From positions 33,947,047 through 34,011,046 of the forward strand of contig OZ020489.1 of assembly GCA_963971405.1 (NCBI GenBank): a stretch of DNA of 64,000 bases. The letters are read 5' to 3'. Positions 43,661 through 55,748 of the stretch are shown piece after piece; within the stretch, counting starts at the first letter, position 1; every line of letters begins with the position of its first letter. A model generated the notes under the pieces. The model had not been told where the DNA came from. It worked only from the letters and a program-made list of their open reading frames with translations, and searched no databases. Source of the DNA: Psococerastis gibbosa. Its lineage: Eukaryota; Arthropoda; Insecta; Psocodea; Psocidae. A program made the translations under genes and the position numbers.

Positions 43661-44759
43661 ATTTAAACAAAAACAACGAGCCTCCATCCTCCAGTAAGAG
43701 TAAGACAAACATGGCAATGCCTTGTACAATTCATTAAAATCGGTTGATTCCATGGACACGCAAAGTGGGGCAAATAGAATTTGCATCTAAAACATGGCGC
43801 AATTAACTAAATGAGCTTTTGCGAAAGTTGTAACAGCAGTACCAAGAGATATAAACCACCTAACAGATATCGCATGAAGGGCAAATTAGTTTCTGTAATG
43901 TGGCTGGAACAAATCTCATGGGGTCAGACTCATACATATCCAATGATTATGGACTTACCAGTGTCAAATTTAACGTTTAATATAATACTCTGCTTTTAAG
44001 GGACTTGCAACTTCGGTAATACAATCAAAACATGAATAATTTTCTGTTATAGTGTGCATTACTGTTTACAATATAGCGTAGATAGTTTGAAATTAATTTG
44101 TACGAAAAGGCATGCCGAGGGTTACCAGTTTGGTAGGACGTTTGTCATTCATTAGGTTAATATGCTTTAATAACCCTTTTCATACATTCTCCATAGTAGT
44201 TCTCTAATAAATACATTTGCGTCTCTTCGGGCAACGGGGTTTAGATCGAGGACTATTATTAACTGGAATCTGGAGTTCGTATGAAGAAAATTTTGATATT
44301 TCTGTTATTTCATTATTACCGTGTTGTAGTTTATTGTTTTGCCCGTTCTAGACCGTTTGGCTGCTCACATAGATTAGCTTCAAGAGATTGTCATGTTGCA
44401 GTTATCTCACGAAGTTAAAAAAATGTTACTTGTACACATTGGCTCCCATTCAATTCTATTCTGACAGAAATATTAATGCAAATCCACCACTTCCATATTC
44501 AATATTAAACCTTGAAACTGTAACTATGCGATTGGCTTCCCCCCGTTATTTTGCATTTTTACATTATTCGATTTCTATGGAAAAGCTAATTTTGAACGTG
44601 TTTTACTACTATAGTTTTGTCTGATATAGGTTTTACAAAGACGCTTATAAAAATATATTGACACGTAAATTGAAGTCCCGACTCTCTTAACCATTTTTTT
44701 TTGTCTCAGACTATTGTTTATATTGATGGCCTTTTTACAATGATGATGATGAAGATGAC
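43661..44759. other. No gene recognised
   Basis: Unassigned AT-rich sequence. Small frames at 43811 and 44388 have no support. Confidence 0.45.
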
Positions 44760-44912
44760 GAACCAGTAGAATCCGGGCTGACGGAGCCGCCGAGGTACAA
44801 CTTTCGAAGTCTACGCAGCGCCACTGAAGATGTCGACCGCAGCTGTTGACGAAACGTTTGGAAGTTCACTTTCATCTCGACCATGACCCATCAGCCCGGA
44901 TTCTACTGGTTC
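44760..44912. mobile_element. Fold-back repeat with GAACCAGTAGAATCCGGG ends
   Basis: GAACCAGTAGAATCCGGGCT and its complement bound about 150 bp. The interior block ACTTTCGAAGTCTACGCAGC is related to 24880-24950. Confidence 0.6.
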
Positions 44913-44955
44913 TTCATCTGACTCCCGCCGTGAAAGTCTTTGCAGTTACATTATA

Positions 44956-45206
44956 TGAGTTGCCTATTAGCAAAAGCAATCCTGTCCACCCAGGTCGATT
45001 TTTCAGAAACCGCAAAAAAACTGCTGTGCCGCAACGCCATGAGGTATAACATTACAGTTTTTAAAGCTAATTTTAACAGTATTAGAATTTCTTTTGCTTC
45101 TCAATATCTGATTCATCGGATAGAGTATTGAAAAATAAAAAAAATGGCGCGAATATCTCAAAGCTGAAAAAAATGGAGAGGATTGCTTTTGCTAATAGGC
45201 AACTCA
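44956..45206. mobile_element. Family H MITE, complete copy
   Basis: TGAGTTGCCTATTAGCAAAA and its exact complement form perfect 27-bp ends, with TA on both sides, which suggests Tc1/mariner-type insertion. A one-ended copy lies in the ORF1-like gene at 57580-57748. Confidence 0.85.
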
Positions 45207-45744
45207 TATCGTAAACAGCATTTCCTAGAAAATAAGTAGTGTGGCCTATGATACTATACTAATACTATATTAATTTTTTATATTTATATATATATTTTTT
45301 TATGTATTTTTTTATTTTTTATTCTTATACATTTTATATATTTAATGACCGTAAAAGTGGACATGGCCTATATATTTATTGATTAACACTTGGACTGAAA
45401 GGGCCCACGATACAAGTCGAACAAGGTTCTTAATGTGAGTCGCATCTATCTAAAACGGTAATGCTGCCGGTATTATTGTAACAATTGTAATTATTGAAAA
45501 TAATAATCATTAAACTAATTAGGCTAATACGTCTATGGCACAGTCGAACTTGTAAACATAATGCCATCAGTATCTTATTAAATTCGCACTCAACACGAAT
45601 ATGCTTGAGTGAAGGAAAAAAAAAACTGTTTTCCCCGTCCAAAATCTGCGATGAGGGTTCGGAAATTCTAAAAATTTAGCGTTAATTTCAATTAATCTTT
45701 CGGTGACAAGTTTCCCTGTTGATGCTTAGAAATTACAATATAAA
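45207..45744. other. No gene recognised
   Basis: Very AT-rich around 45260-45340. Unassigned. Confidence 0.45.
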
Positions 45745-45930
45745 TTAATAGCGGGAGCTGTCACGTGACAATATTAGTGGCTGCCGCCGGGGACAGATGA
45801 GGAGGCAACTTGAGATTTGAATCCCGCCCGCGCGCCCGCCCCGCCGCCGCTATAATCGAACTCCACCAGGAAATTGAAGGGTGACGTCAGCGGCCCTGAA
45901 CCGCAGCGTAGGGGAGCAAAACCTTATACC
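45745..45930. promoter_or_regulatory. GC-rich island with CRE- and E-box-like palindromes
   Basis: A block of CpG-rich sequence (CCCGCCCGCGCGCCCGCCCC near 45824) stands out sharply from AT-rich surroundings. It contains GTCACGTGAC (about 45759) and GTGACGTCAGC (about 45881), matching E-box and CRE-type sites. No exon could be tied to it. It may be an orphan promoter or enhancer, or an unrelated GC-rich repeat. Confidence 0.35.
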
Positions 45931-46965
45931 GACTTTTTCCGCTGTTTGTAATACTGGTGCAAAAAGTTGGGTATAGCGAGAGTATTCGGAATACCGTATT
46001 CCAGATTCCCCGATTCAACGGGAAAAATTACATAAAACACCAAAAACTCGACCGGTTTCGACCTTCGAAATTATTGTCATAGTCGTCATCGTCATTGTCA
46101 TCGTCATTTACTAAGATATAATTTATTTAAACACAATGTATTCAAAATATTACAAAGTTAAAAAGGAGGCGATTTTATTTATCAGATTCAACATTCAACG
46201 GACCTTGATTTTGACATAATGCTGTTGCAAAACGATGTGAAAATACATGAAATATCAATCTATTTGTTTTGAAACTAATGGCATAGCATATTGAGAGGGA
46301 TACCGGGTTCGGGCATTCCCAGTATCAGGTTCGAAAATATTGTGTGTGGTTCCTATCTGCATGTTCAACTTCAATTAATTCTAAGCAAGCGGCACTCTTA
46401 CGCAGTGACCCAGTTTGAACTAATAAACCTACACATTCACATTGACCTTTATGTGATTTTGCCATTTCGTTCAAAACTCATTTGACTTTTTCTCACTTCT
46501 GATCAACCTGACGACGGGGAGGCTATTCCATAGAAAAGTAGAAAGGTATTACCTACCATCAGACCCCAATGAAAAAATAATTTCTTCGTGTATTAGGCTC
46601 CCCGTTAGCCAAGTTAATCGCAAAGACAAACATTCAGCTTCAGACACGATCATAATATGGAGGCTGTGTTTTAATTTATACGCGGTTGCGCCTAGCACAG
46701 TGGTAGCCAGGATTAAAAAAAAATACGTTCTGAAAGTGTTTTTAACCACTTTTAATTAGGTATCCTAAATACTAGGGGATTTATGATTTTGGCTGAGGCA
46801 TTTGGGTGAGGGGAGTCCTTTCATCAACATCTCCACGAAAAAGGGAGGCTCCTGCCTGGGGTGTCGTTGGGGAAACATTTTATAATTAGAGGTGCGAAAT
46901 TAGTAGTAGAATATTTTGCCTGTGTACGGTAATTTGTAATTTTTGAAAGACTTTTTATACTTACT
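45931..46965. other. No gene recognised
   Basis: It contains CGACCGGTTTCGACC with a (TCATCG)-like run (46048-46110), similar in form to the GAAACCGG motif of family D. Otherwise unassigned. Confidence 0.4.
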
Positions 46966-47456
46966 TTACTTTTTCGTGTCCAAGCGCGTCCAAAACTGGG
47001 CGAAATTCATAGCCGCCACATTGGCCTCCCACAGGTCTTCAGGTGTGCAGCGGTGGGGGCAAAGGCTGCACAGGAACAGATGTTCTAAATCTTGGCGCTG
47101 GCCGCATGCGCAGAGGGTGTCATTTTCATCGAGCTGACCCCATCTAGCCCTCTGGTCTTCGTACGGGCCGCACCAGAGCGTATTTGGTTTAGGGTCGCCC
47201 ATGTCCGCCAGTCGAGACTGGTGTCTGTCGTTTGAGGCGGCCGTAGAGGGTACCAGGCTGGAGGCTCCAGAGGGACATTGCTAAGGAAACCTCTCCTGGA
47301 CTGGAGACGAAGCTGTTCCTGAGGCACGGCCACCTGTTCAAACATCACGTGCCTCTCGTCAAACGATTGTTTGAATTTTTCATCGCACTCGACTGATTTT
47401 CTGCGGAGATTTGGTCGGTCGATTCCCGCGCACCGCGGACTTTTTATGGACCATAC
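46966..47456 (-). pseudogene. Frameshifted LINE polymerase C-terminus
   Basis: One frame reads FKQSFDERHVMFEQ and later SLDWRTWATLNQIRSGAAR. After a frameshift the reading continues with ARWGQLDENDTLCACG, DLEHLFLCSLCPHRCTPEDL and FAQFWTRL. TLNxIRSG and CxCG-x-EHLxxCxxCP are the usual zinc-binding end of a non-LTR polymerase. The clade differs from the RNase H type at 40911. It is inactive because of the frameshift and truncation. Confidence 0.75.
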
Positions 47457-47660
47457 TTATAGTGGCCCATAGGACCCTTGTCCAATGTCAACCACCCCAT
47501 GGATTTCAGACATTATTTGTATTGCACTTCTGGCCATTGGAAACATGTCTACCTATACCTGCTATACCAGCGATAATGGCCAAGCTGAGACAAGCTTACC
47601 ATTGACGCACTGAAACAGGAGAAAGCATGACTTAACCAAGTACAGATACGAGTCTTGCCT
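47451..47660. repeat. Repeat R, uninterrupted copy
   Basis: It matches 18251-18312 plus 18984-19095. Its left edge abuts the LINE fragment, so R could be an upstream part of the same element in another frame, but no coding was recognised. Confidence 0.55.
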
Positions 47661-48059
47661 GTGTAAATCAAAACGAAAATTCAGATTTTTGGTAGACATT
47701 TTCTGCTGACGAAAAACTTTCCGAGCATGGTATAAAGGTTTGAAATAAGAAATATCTGCCTTTACTTCCAAAGCAATATTCAATTGTCAAAATGTAGGCC
47801 TCTTCTCCTCAAAATACATAGAGATGTGTCCAATTGATTAGAATGCAGAGTTGTGTGAAATCAAATGCAAATACGTTGCACCAGTAGCACTTAATCCAAT
47901 ATAGGCTATGGACGTGCAAGGCGAGCGGTCTAGTTAATTGTCTGCACCTCAACTGTGCTTACTTTGGAGGGGTTAATTTACTTTACGGAGCAAGGGTTAT
48001 GTCTTCGTAGATGAACATGTATTGTTGCTGTTGGGGCTAGGCCTATGGGGTATGGAACA
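47661..48059. other. No gene recognised
   Basis: Unassigned sequence. Confidence 0.45.
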
Positions 48060-48255
48060 AGAGACCGACACTTAATACTTTTTTATTTAACTTACTAAGC
48101 AAGTTTTTACGAATCTTGACTATTTAAATTGTAGAAAACTATTTCATTAATCATATTTTAGGGTATTTTTAGTATTTGATGTTATCATTTTTCCGTGAGT
48201 TTTACCTTGTGTGACATTTCAGTCCCTAGTTATTACTTCATGCCAATTTTTTATG
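48060..48255. mobile_element. Family E remnant, copy 4
   Basis: The blocks ACTTACTAAGCAAGTTTTT and TTGTAGAAAACTATTTCATT match E, as does the TTTTTCCGTGAG segment shared with 63597-63959. Neither end is clear. Confidence 0.45.
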
Positions 48256-48292
48256 TTTATATCCTAATAATAAATAAATAAATAATTATTTT

Positions 48293-48470
48293 TTGTTCTA
48301 TAACTAAGCCAACCTGGCGGAGTTACGATTACTAAGCCCTCTGTTACATACAGCTAGGTAGGCCCGGGTCTTACGTGCCCTCCGAAGCATTACCAGAAAA
48401 TGTAGCAAGTGTGGGACTAAAATCATCAACCTTTCGGGTGAAAGACAGAATCCGTGCCACAACTCTATAT
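48293..48470 (-). repeat. S1 SINE, copy 6
   Basis: It runs from GTTCTATAACTAAGCCAACC to the head block ACCTTTCGGGTGAAAG and the A-box-like end. It is diverged, with GGGACTAAAATCATCAACC replacing the B-box. Confidence 0.7.
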
Positions 48471-48991
48471 ATCGCAACTAATAGTATGCAAGGCCGTCAT
48501 TTGGTCCCGTGTTTGGGGAGGGGGGGGGGGAGTGGAACAGTTAACCCCCTCCCCCAAAATTTTGAAGAACTAAGATCGATTGATATCTCGTTCAAAAATG
48601 GAAAGTTGTATCACAGACAAATTAGTTTTTCTCTGTGGTTCTTTTTACGTCCTAATTACTGAAATCCTATAGAAAGTAAAAAATATCAATACTCTACCCC
48701 CACCGTACCCCCCCCCCCCCCTATTGATTTTCCAACTATAAAATTGGAACCATTTACATCATTTGTATCTCACCGGAGCCAAACTCTAACAGTACATACT
48801 GTATGGATTTTCATTTTTCATGAAATGGATTAAGCCTGAAAAAATAACAAAATCAGCAATTGCAGCATAGCAACTTGTACACACAAAATTTCTTACTTGG
48901 CTTATGTAGACCCGTTATACCTCACGTATAACTCATGTATGGCCCATGACCCATGCTCCCACGATGGTTCCATAGTATTGCGGAAAGTCTA
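48471..48991. other. No gene recognised; G and C runs
   Basis: A G run near 48521 and C runs near 48547 and 48709 suggest a decayed G-run MITE. Paired ends were not found. Confidence 0.4.
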
Positions 48992-49366
48992 TTAGGCGGG
49001 GTTTCCACCGACCTATCATTGCAGAATGCATAGACATTGACGTGGTAGCAGACATTCAAGACTTAGGCGGGGTTTCCACCGACCTCTCATTGCAGAATGC
49101 AAATGACATTGACGGAAATTTGAATTTTTCTTTTTATAGAAATCTATTGAAATGATTGTACTTAACATATCCCATGACGCCATTTTTTTATTTTAGCTTG
49201 TTTGTTTGTGATTTTACTCTATGGCATAGAGTAAAACAAAAATTTTCGTCAATGTCATTTGCATTCTGCAATGAGTAGTCGGTGGACTACCCGCCTAAGT
49301 TTTGAATGTCTGCTGCCACGTCAATGTCTTTGCATTCTGCAATGAGAGGTCGGTGGAAACCCCGCT
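48992..49366. mobile_element. Family A MITE, copy 5 (short-end variant)
   Basis: The ends are GGCGGGGTTTCCACCGACCT and GTCGGTGGAAACCCCGC. The GCGCCCATTCC outer arm is missing, so the inner arm acts as the terminus. Each arm carries two copies of the ACATTCAAGACTTAGGCGG unit or its remnant. Confidence 0.8.
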
Positions 49367-49532
49367 TTACTCGTAGTATAGTGTTGAAGACAAATAAATA
49401 AATTAACAACATTTCTATTGTATTTATTGCTCATTTTTAATTAAAATTTCCTAGTTTACCGTGAGGTGTGTCAGTATTCCTAAAATATAAACTGCAGCAT
49501 TTGATTCAAAGTACTGTAAAAGGTTTACCTAT

Positions 49533-49865
49533 TTAAAAAAAATTAATTCCGCTGAAAAGCTTGATCCTCAAAAGTTCGTAGAAGGCCCCCGAACGACAAT
49601 TCAAAGATTGGTAACTAGAAATGGGCAGGTTTATTATTTGAGCGAGGGTAATCTTGTCGCAACCAGCAAGATAGTCTGTGAAATCTAATTTGACCCTTCC
49701 AGTGTGGCGCTCCATGGAAATCAGCTGCCTCGTGCGGATTTTCTCTGGCAATGGTTTAAGTCTAAATTGCATCCCGCTGCGGCGAAGCTTTCCACGGATT
49801 TTCCAGTATTTGTTAATTATTTTTAAATTCTGTGAGACTTCCAATATCCGCCTCGATCGTGTTGT
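49533..49865 (-). CDS. Weak candidate coding segment, unknown
   Basis: A minus-strand frame of about 110 codons includes NKYWKIRGKLRRSGMQFRLK, EKIRTRQLISMERHTGRVKL and YLAGCDKITLAQIINLPIS. No ATG opens the frame (TTG is the first start-like codon), so it would have to be an internal or terminal exon. The other frames are partly open too. It is basic, not low-complexity, and not related to repeats here. No function is suggested. Confidence 0.22.
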   Translation of the reverse strand, partial: TTRSRRILEVSQNLKIINKYWKIRGKLRRSGMQFRLKPLPEKIRTRQLISMERHTGRVKLDFTDYLAGCDKITLAQIINLPISSYQSLNCRSGAFYELLRIKLFSGINFF

Positions 49866-50465
49866 AATAAGTATTCATACGCGGAACTCCTACAGTTTCA
49901 AACGAGTTATTTAATTTAATTATTTTCTAACTATCAGCAAGTTATTTTCAGACAACCATGTGTCGATAAGATTTCAGTCTCTCTCTCAGTATCTCGGAGG
50001 CTCAGAAGCAACGGATTTTACTGCTTCGTCACGTAATTGCCTAATGCGTTGTTTTTCATTTTTTCATTTCATCATGCACGGATGCCCGATATTTTACTAC
50101 CGATTCCAATTTTTATCGACGTATATAGCTGTATGAGTAGAGTTATATGTAGGAGAGATGGGACATTCGTTTTCCGCCAAAAATACCTTTTTTAATTACT
50201 GGGGCCCCGTCACCTATGACCAGCCATTGTAAAAACTAACCAGGTGGCCCCAGGATTAAAAACAATATTTTTGGCTCACTGGAATGCCCCATCTGTCTTA
50301 TATAGGACTCTCGTAAAGAGCCAATAGGGCAACTCATAAGGTACGTTATTTTAATAAAATCAAATTTTGCAGGAAAGCGTGTATTGATTGTAGGTCTGTC
50401 AAAAATATCACATCCTTTAGAATAAATACTCCTCTACATTTTATTTTTTAACTCCTTTCTGCGGA
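49866..50465. other. No gene recognised
   Basis: Unassigned sequence. Confidence 0.45.
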
Positions 50466-50805
50466 CAGCCAACGGCCTTACCATGTTGATTCCATTAGAA
50501 CAGAGCATGTTTCAAGCTGCGGCAAACTTGGTAGTGTGCACAGCGTTGGCAGGGGAACATGGTGGGACATGATAACGCGCTTATTTAAGTATATGTACGT
50601 GTTGAGTCCTGGTCACCTCCGATTTAATCGTGTGACTTTATTATGTTCCCCAATCCACTATAATCAGGAGGTCCACCCTGTCAGTCAACTCCCCTTTCCC
50701 CTGAGGTGAAAGAGTTTGCCCTTAGGGTGCCTCAGGTTAACAAATAGACTCACTCCCCCCGCCAGGCTGACAGGGTTGCTTAAAGCAGAAATGCTGAAAG
50801 CAGGC
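50466..50805 (+). repeat. Family C repeat, copy 5 (long form)
   Basis: It runs from GGCCTTACCATGTTGATTCC to AAATGCTGAAAGCAGGCG, and is followed by AACAACAAAAGCAACAAC, a likely tail. It closely matches the 24948 copy. Confidence 0.7.
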
Positions 50806-51454
50806 GTTGGAAACAACAAAAGCAACAACCTTTCTGCGGACACACTATGCACTATTTTTGATTTCCCATTTATACATTAGTATAAGGAAAGATAAAGTAA
50901 AGTCGCAGAAAAGATATAGGCCTGCGGGTTCACCCGTACGGGTTACTTTTTTTACAAATATAGTTGAATAATAATTGTTGTCAATCGGCGTTTGAGACGG
51001 GCACATTAATTCATGAATCAAAATATAAAAGAGCATGGTTTCTAAGGGATGTGAAATTTGTTGAAGGGGACAGGATCGATGTGTAATGTGTTTGATTTTT
51101 TGCATCTGTAAGTCTTTCCCCCTCCCCTCAAATTGGAATTTAAGTCTTTAAATGACTCTTTGTACCGTATCTACATAAGGTTTTGATTTGTAAAAATTTA
51201 TTCAGAGGCTTCTTTAAAGTAATAAGCAAAATATTATTATCTTTTAATAGGAACTTATAACTTATTGCTATCTATAAAAAGCTTTATAATTACGTTCTGC
51301 AGGTAGTAAGCGTAAAGCTCATAACTTCCGATTCGGGTTTAAAATTTCAAGATTTAAAGTAGGGTTAATAACAGGCTAATATCATTTGTAATATTTAAAA
51401 CATAATAAAATAGTTATCTCTGAACAGACCTGCGGGCAAAATATGCCGTTTAGT
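50806..51454. other. No gene recognised
   Basis: GGGTTCACCCGTACGGGTT at 50927 resembles the common flank of element G. Otherwise unassigned. Confidence 0.4.
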
Positions 51455-51583
51455 GTTAAATTATTCCTGGGGTTAAAAATGTAAGCAAAACAATTTTGAA
51501 TAGCACTTTCCATTGTAAAATTACCTTGTTTACATTTTTAATCCCAGGATAAGATTAAAAATAATCGCCAAAGTAGGCCCACT
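51455..51583. mobile_element. Family K relative
   Basis: It shares CCTGGGGTTAAAAATGTAAG, the CACTTTCCATTGTAAAATTA block and a TCGCCAAAGTAGGCCCA-like end with the inner K segment at 10478-10635. Confidence 0.55.
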
Positions 51584-51849
51584 GTTGAGAGCGAAAAATA
51601 GTGACACCATGATACTAATAAGTTGGCAATGAATTCACTGCGTTTTGATACCCGTAAATAATTGATGTGGAATTCCAATATTTTGATTGGTGGGACACAG
51701 TTGGGTCCATGAACTGATTGGTTGGGCGCAAGCATTTTCCTGTGTGAAAAAGTCAATTTCAAATTAAAATGCTAAATTAAAATTCAATCTCCCATCTCGC
51801 AAATTCTCCAGGAACTTTAATAAGCCTATACGATATTTTACTTCCCGAT

Positions 51850-52660
51850 TACTGATATTGTTTGACATGAATTGTTGATGATTAAAGTAAAAGCAAGGTT
51901 CCTCAAATTTATTGTTTGAAATGGATTGTTGTTGACTAAAGAAAAGTCAAGGTTCCTTTGAATTTATTGTTTGAAATGAATTGTTGTTGATTAAAGTCAA
52001 AGCAAGGTTCCTTAAATTTATTGTTTGATATTAATTGTTGTTGATTAAAGTAAAAGCAAGGTTCCTTAAATTGATTGTTTGATATGGATTGTTGATGATT
52101 AAAGTCAAAGCATGGTTCCTTAAATTTATTGTTTGATATGAATTGTTGTTGATTAAACTAAAAGCAAGGTTCCTTAAATTGATTGTTTGATATGAATTGT
52201 TGATCATTAATGTAAGTTCCTCAAATTTATTGTTTGAAATGGATTGTTTTTGACTAAAGAAAAGTCAAGGTTCCTTTAAATTGATTGTTTGATATGGATT
52301 GTTGATGATTGAAGTCAAAGCAAGGTTTCTTAAATTTATTGTTTGATATGAATTGTTGTTGATTAAAGTAATAGCAAGGTTCCTTAAATTGATTGTTTGA
52401 TATGAATTGTTGTTGATTAAAGTCAAAGCAAGGTTCCTTAAATTTATTGTTCGGTATGAATTGTTGTTGATTAAAGAAAAAGCAAGGTTCCTTTAAATTG
52501 ATTGTTTGATATGAATTGTTATGATTAAAGTCAAAGCAAGGTTCCTTACATTTATTGTTTGATATGAATATTGTTGTTGATTAAAGTAAAAGCAAGGTTC
52601 CTTAAATTGATTTTTTGACATGGATTGTTGATGATTAAAGTAAAAGCAAGGTTCATTAAA
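51850..52660. repeat. 54-bp minisatellite, about 15 copies
   Basis: The word AAGGTTCC recurs every 54-55 bp (51895, 51949, 52004, 52058, 52112 and onward), each time followed by TTATTGTTTGAtATGAATTG and GATTAAAGT. Two unit types (AAATTTATTG and AAATTGATTG) tend to alternate, suggesting a 108-bp higher-order unit in places. It is non-coding. Confidence 0.9.
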
Positions 52661-53559
52661 CGGTAATGTTAGTACGGTATACCAAATGTTTAGCTTATTG
52701 TGAATTAAAATATGTAGCAATTATTTTTTTGACGTGCCAAACTCTGCGAGTCCGGGTCTAACGGTTTTCATAGCTGGAGGAGGGATTTTCTGGAACCCAG
52801 CAGCGTCGAAAACAGGGAGAGATTCTGAAACGCGAACGTTACTTCCAGCAGACTCAAAAAACCTGAAAATGGAGAACAGTGGAATTAATAATGGGCATAC
52901 GCACCTATTATTTTATTATTATTCTTATTCTTATTATTATATTTATTTTCACTTGTAATAATGTAGTTCGTACTCCCTATAACTACAATATAACTGTTAG
53001 TAACCTTTCTGGCGAATCCTGCCACAAGCCTCGCTTATGGGGTTTACATGCAGTATTCCGGTAAAAACTATTATTTTTAATATTGTATTGTATTATTTCT
53101 ATTAAATGATCCCAGGGCTGGGGGTACCGGCAGGGGAAAAAAATATTATTATTATTAATTTAACTACACTGAAAATATCAAATTGAAGAGTTCGGAGGAA
53201 GAAGGCGTTAAGTTGCACCAAAGGCGGTTTCATCGCGAAAAAGAGTTATACACTTATCATACACCCTACTCTTCGACATTGTAGTTTTCTAACTGTATGT
53301 ATACAAGGACGGATCCAGCCCATTTGGGGGGGGGGGGGGGTTGTTGTGGGTCAAAATAGGAAAAACATACTATGTATCGATTAAGTCAGAGAGTGATAAA
53401 TTAACTTACAATAGATATACTAAATTTTGGGGGAGCAGCTACCTCCCTGCGCCCCCCCCCCCCCGGTCCATGTATGTATACCACCGCCTTCTTTTAGCGC
53501 AAAAATTCAAAATATATACTATATATACTAAAAACTTAAAGACAGTAATATCCATGATT
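52661..53559. other. No gene recognised; microsatellite and G/C runs
   Basis: A TTATTATT tract near 52905-52945, a G run near 53324 and a C run near 53451. GGACGGATCCAGCCCA at 53309 resembles a G-run MITE end without a clear partner. Confidence 0.4.
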
Positions 53560-53980
53560 GCAGTGCAGATTCAAACATTAAGGCTGAGTGTTCAAAATGT
53601 TTTGTAAACAAGAAATTATCGTACTTTTTGGACGAAATTAATTAATTGCTCGTTCCACAGCCACAAAGATATAAAAGGGCACAGATGAGAAAATCTTAAA
53701 AAATACGAGCTTTCTGTGAAAGCTGTCTATTTCCCTTACAGATTTACAACTGTGCTACAAAATGGGTTTAAGTCTCTTTATCCAATTTTTTTAAGATAAT
53801 AATATTTCAGTTCAGAAAATATAAACCTCCTGCGATAACTTGGATTTTTTATGGGCTTTTTATCTGTTCACTTTGTTATCTTTGTATCTGTGGAATGAGC
53901 AATAAATTATTTTCGTCAAAAAATCAGCAAAATTTCTTGTTTACAAAACATTTTGAACACTCAGCTTTAATATTGACAAA
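53560..53980. mobile_element. Fold-back element
   Basis: AGTGTTCAAAATGTTTTGTA at 53587 and its complement at 53941 open arms of about 110 bp. They include AACAAGAAATT and CCACAGCCACAAAGAT-like blocks. The loop is AT-rich. It may lie within a larger G-run element ending near 54200. Confidence 0.65.
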
Positions 53981-54912
53981 AAAATAGTCCGAAAATCCGA
54001 AATTTTCAACATAATACATAGTAGTCGAATTTTTGCGAGTGATTTTTTTTTTACATTATTGTTATGCTCTGTGAAAAAAACTTTCGTATTTTTAATTATT
54101 ACTTTATTTATTAAATTTTTCAATCAATTTGTTTTAATTCCTCAGAAATCCGGGGGGGGGGGGCTTGACAAGTACATTGGGCTGCCCCCCCCCCCTGAGC
54201 TCCCCTTCTTACGCTGATGTGCATTACAGCAACTCATATTTCTTAATTTCGTTAGGCCTTATATATTTTCCCATTCCGGGAGGGGCCCGGGCCTCCCCAT
54301 AATATTTTCAGTACCGGGCCTCATAAAATTTGATTCAATGTGCGGCTGAATGTAATAACGCTTGAATACAATGCTTTGAACGTACTAAGCTGCTGCTTTG
54401 TGAGCGTCATGAGAGGAAAATGGTAAAATGTCGAGGAGTGATAAAAGTTTTGGAGGAAAATTATTATCAGGAGCAAATTTATTCAATTTATGAAGTTTTA
54501 CTGCCACAAAGTTTGTAGCCTAGTTGTTAAATTTACAGATTTTTCGGGATTCCATTTGAAAATTTGAATTTTCACTCACAGCGAATTGCAATAATTTAAC
54601 AATTGATCCCGAAAAGGAATCGGGAATATTTTAATAATTCCATTTATTTTTTCACGGTTCCGCGATAGATTATAGAAGTAAATGGAATTTTTACAATGAG
54701 CATTGCTGATTTATTTGCAGCTTAATGTTACTTCCCAAAACTTTTTATGAATGTAAAATTTGGTGCTGCAATAGGTATAATAGTAATAAAGTCTTTATTG
54801 AAAAAAATATATATATAGATACAGCGAGATTAGGGTCTAAGACCCTCTCTTGCACCTAACTGTACATATCAACGATAGCTTAATTAAAATATTTGTATAT
54901 ATAATAAACTAC
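53981..54912. other. No gene recognised
   Basis: G and C runs at 54152-54195. AAAGTCTTTATTGAAAAA at 54787 matches the tail side of the S1 copy at 20395. Confidence 0.4.
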
Positions 54913-55100
54913 TTAACAAAGGGTTAGTTGGACTTACATTGCCAGTTGTGTTAATTGTCAATAAAGGCATTTGCCTCATGGTCATCGAACAATTTGGGTG
55001 GAACCCATTGTCAGGGGAAAGGGGCGACGTTTTGGGAGTGGGTGCTGCTACCATCATCAGGCTTAGTCTTGAGTAGGACTGATGTTAAGTTCTGTTAAAT
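54913..55100. repeat. Family J, copy 3, with CTGATGATGG motif
   Basis: It starts AACAAAGGGTTAGTTGGACT. Its minus strand contains CTGATGATGG (55051-55060), a hairpin and CCCAAAACGTCG. A right end was not found. Confidence 0.55.
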
Positions 55101-55748
55101 AGTATTACCCAATTGCCATTAACCTTTACAAATAATAAACTACATACTGCTGTTTATATTACAATTTTCCCTGTACATTTTTTAGTTTGAAATTTTAACA
55201 TACAGTATTTTTCTTGTTTAACTTATGAAACAATCAAAGTAGCCTTGCCGCAATTTGTAAGGCACATAGCTGAAGCTCGTATACTGTGTGTATCAATGGT
55301 AAAGAGGTCTACCGTCTGTAATTAAAAAAAAAATATTAAATGGGAATTTAAAAAAAAAGCTGGAAAGCTCTTAAAGATAGAAGTGAAAAAAACTGCCGAA
55401 GGAATTAGGTGGCGGGAAAAGATCTGAAAATAAAACTCAATAATAACTAACTTCAATAATCTTTCTGCTTTCAGAGGTATTATAAATACTTGAGTTATGC
55501 TATTGTGGAAGTCAAAGTAAACTTTTGCATTCATTCCGAGTCTTTTATAATTTATTTCAAAATATACGATACTTCATTATTGTATCAAAGTTTATTTTTA
55601 ATGCTTTTTACGTCAAACTTTATTTTTTAATATATTCAAGGTAATTTAATAACTGCAATGTTCTATTTGCACCAGAAGGTTTAATGAAGTAACGCAGCAT
55701 ATTTAGGCAATTACACCTGCCTATGAAATTTCAATTTTTAGGAATACC

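Noticed and set aside
51850-52660. Possible CRISPR-like array of regularly spaced repeats
   Set aside because: The units are contiguous 54-bp tandem copies with no unique spacers and the DNA is eukaryotic.
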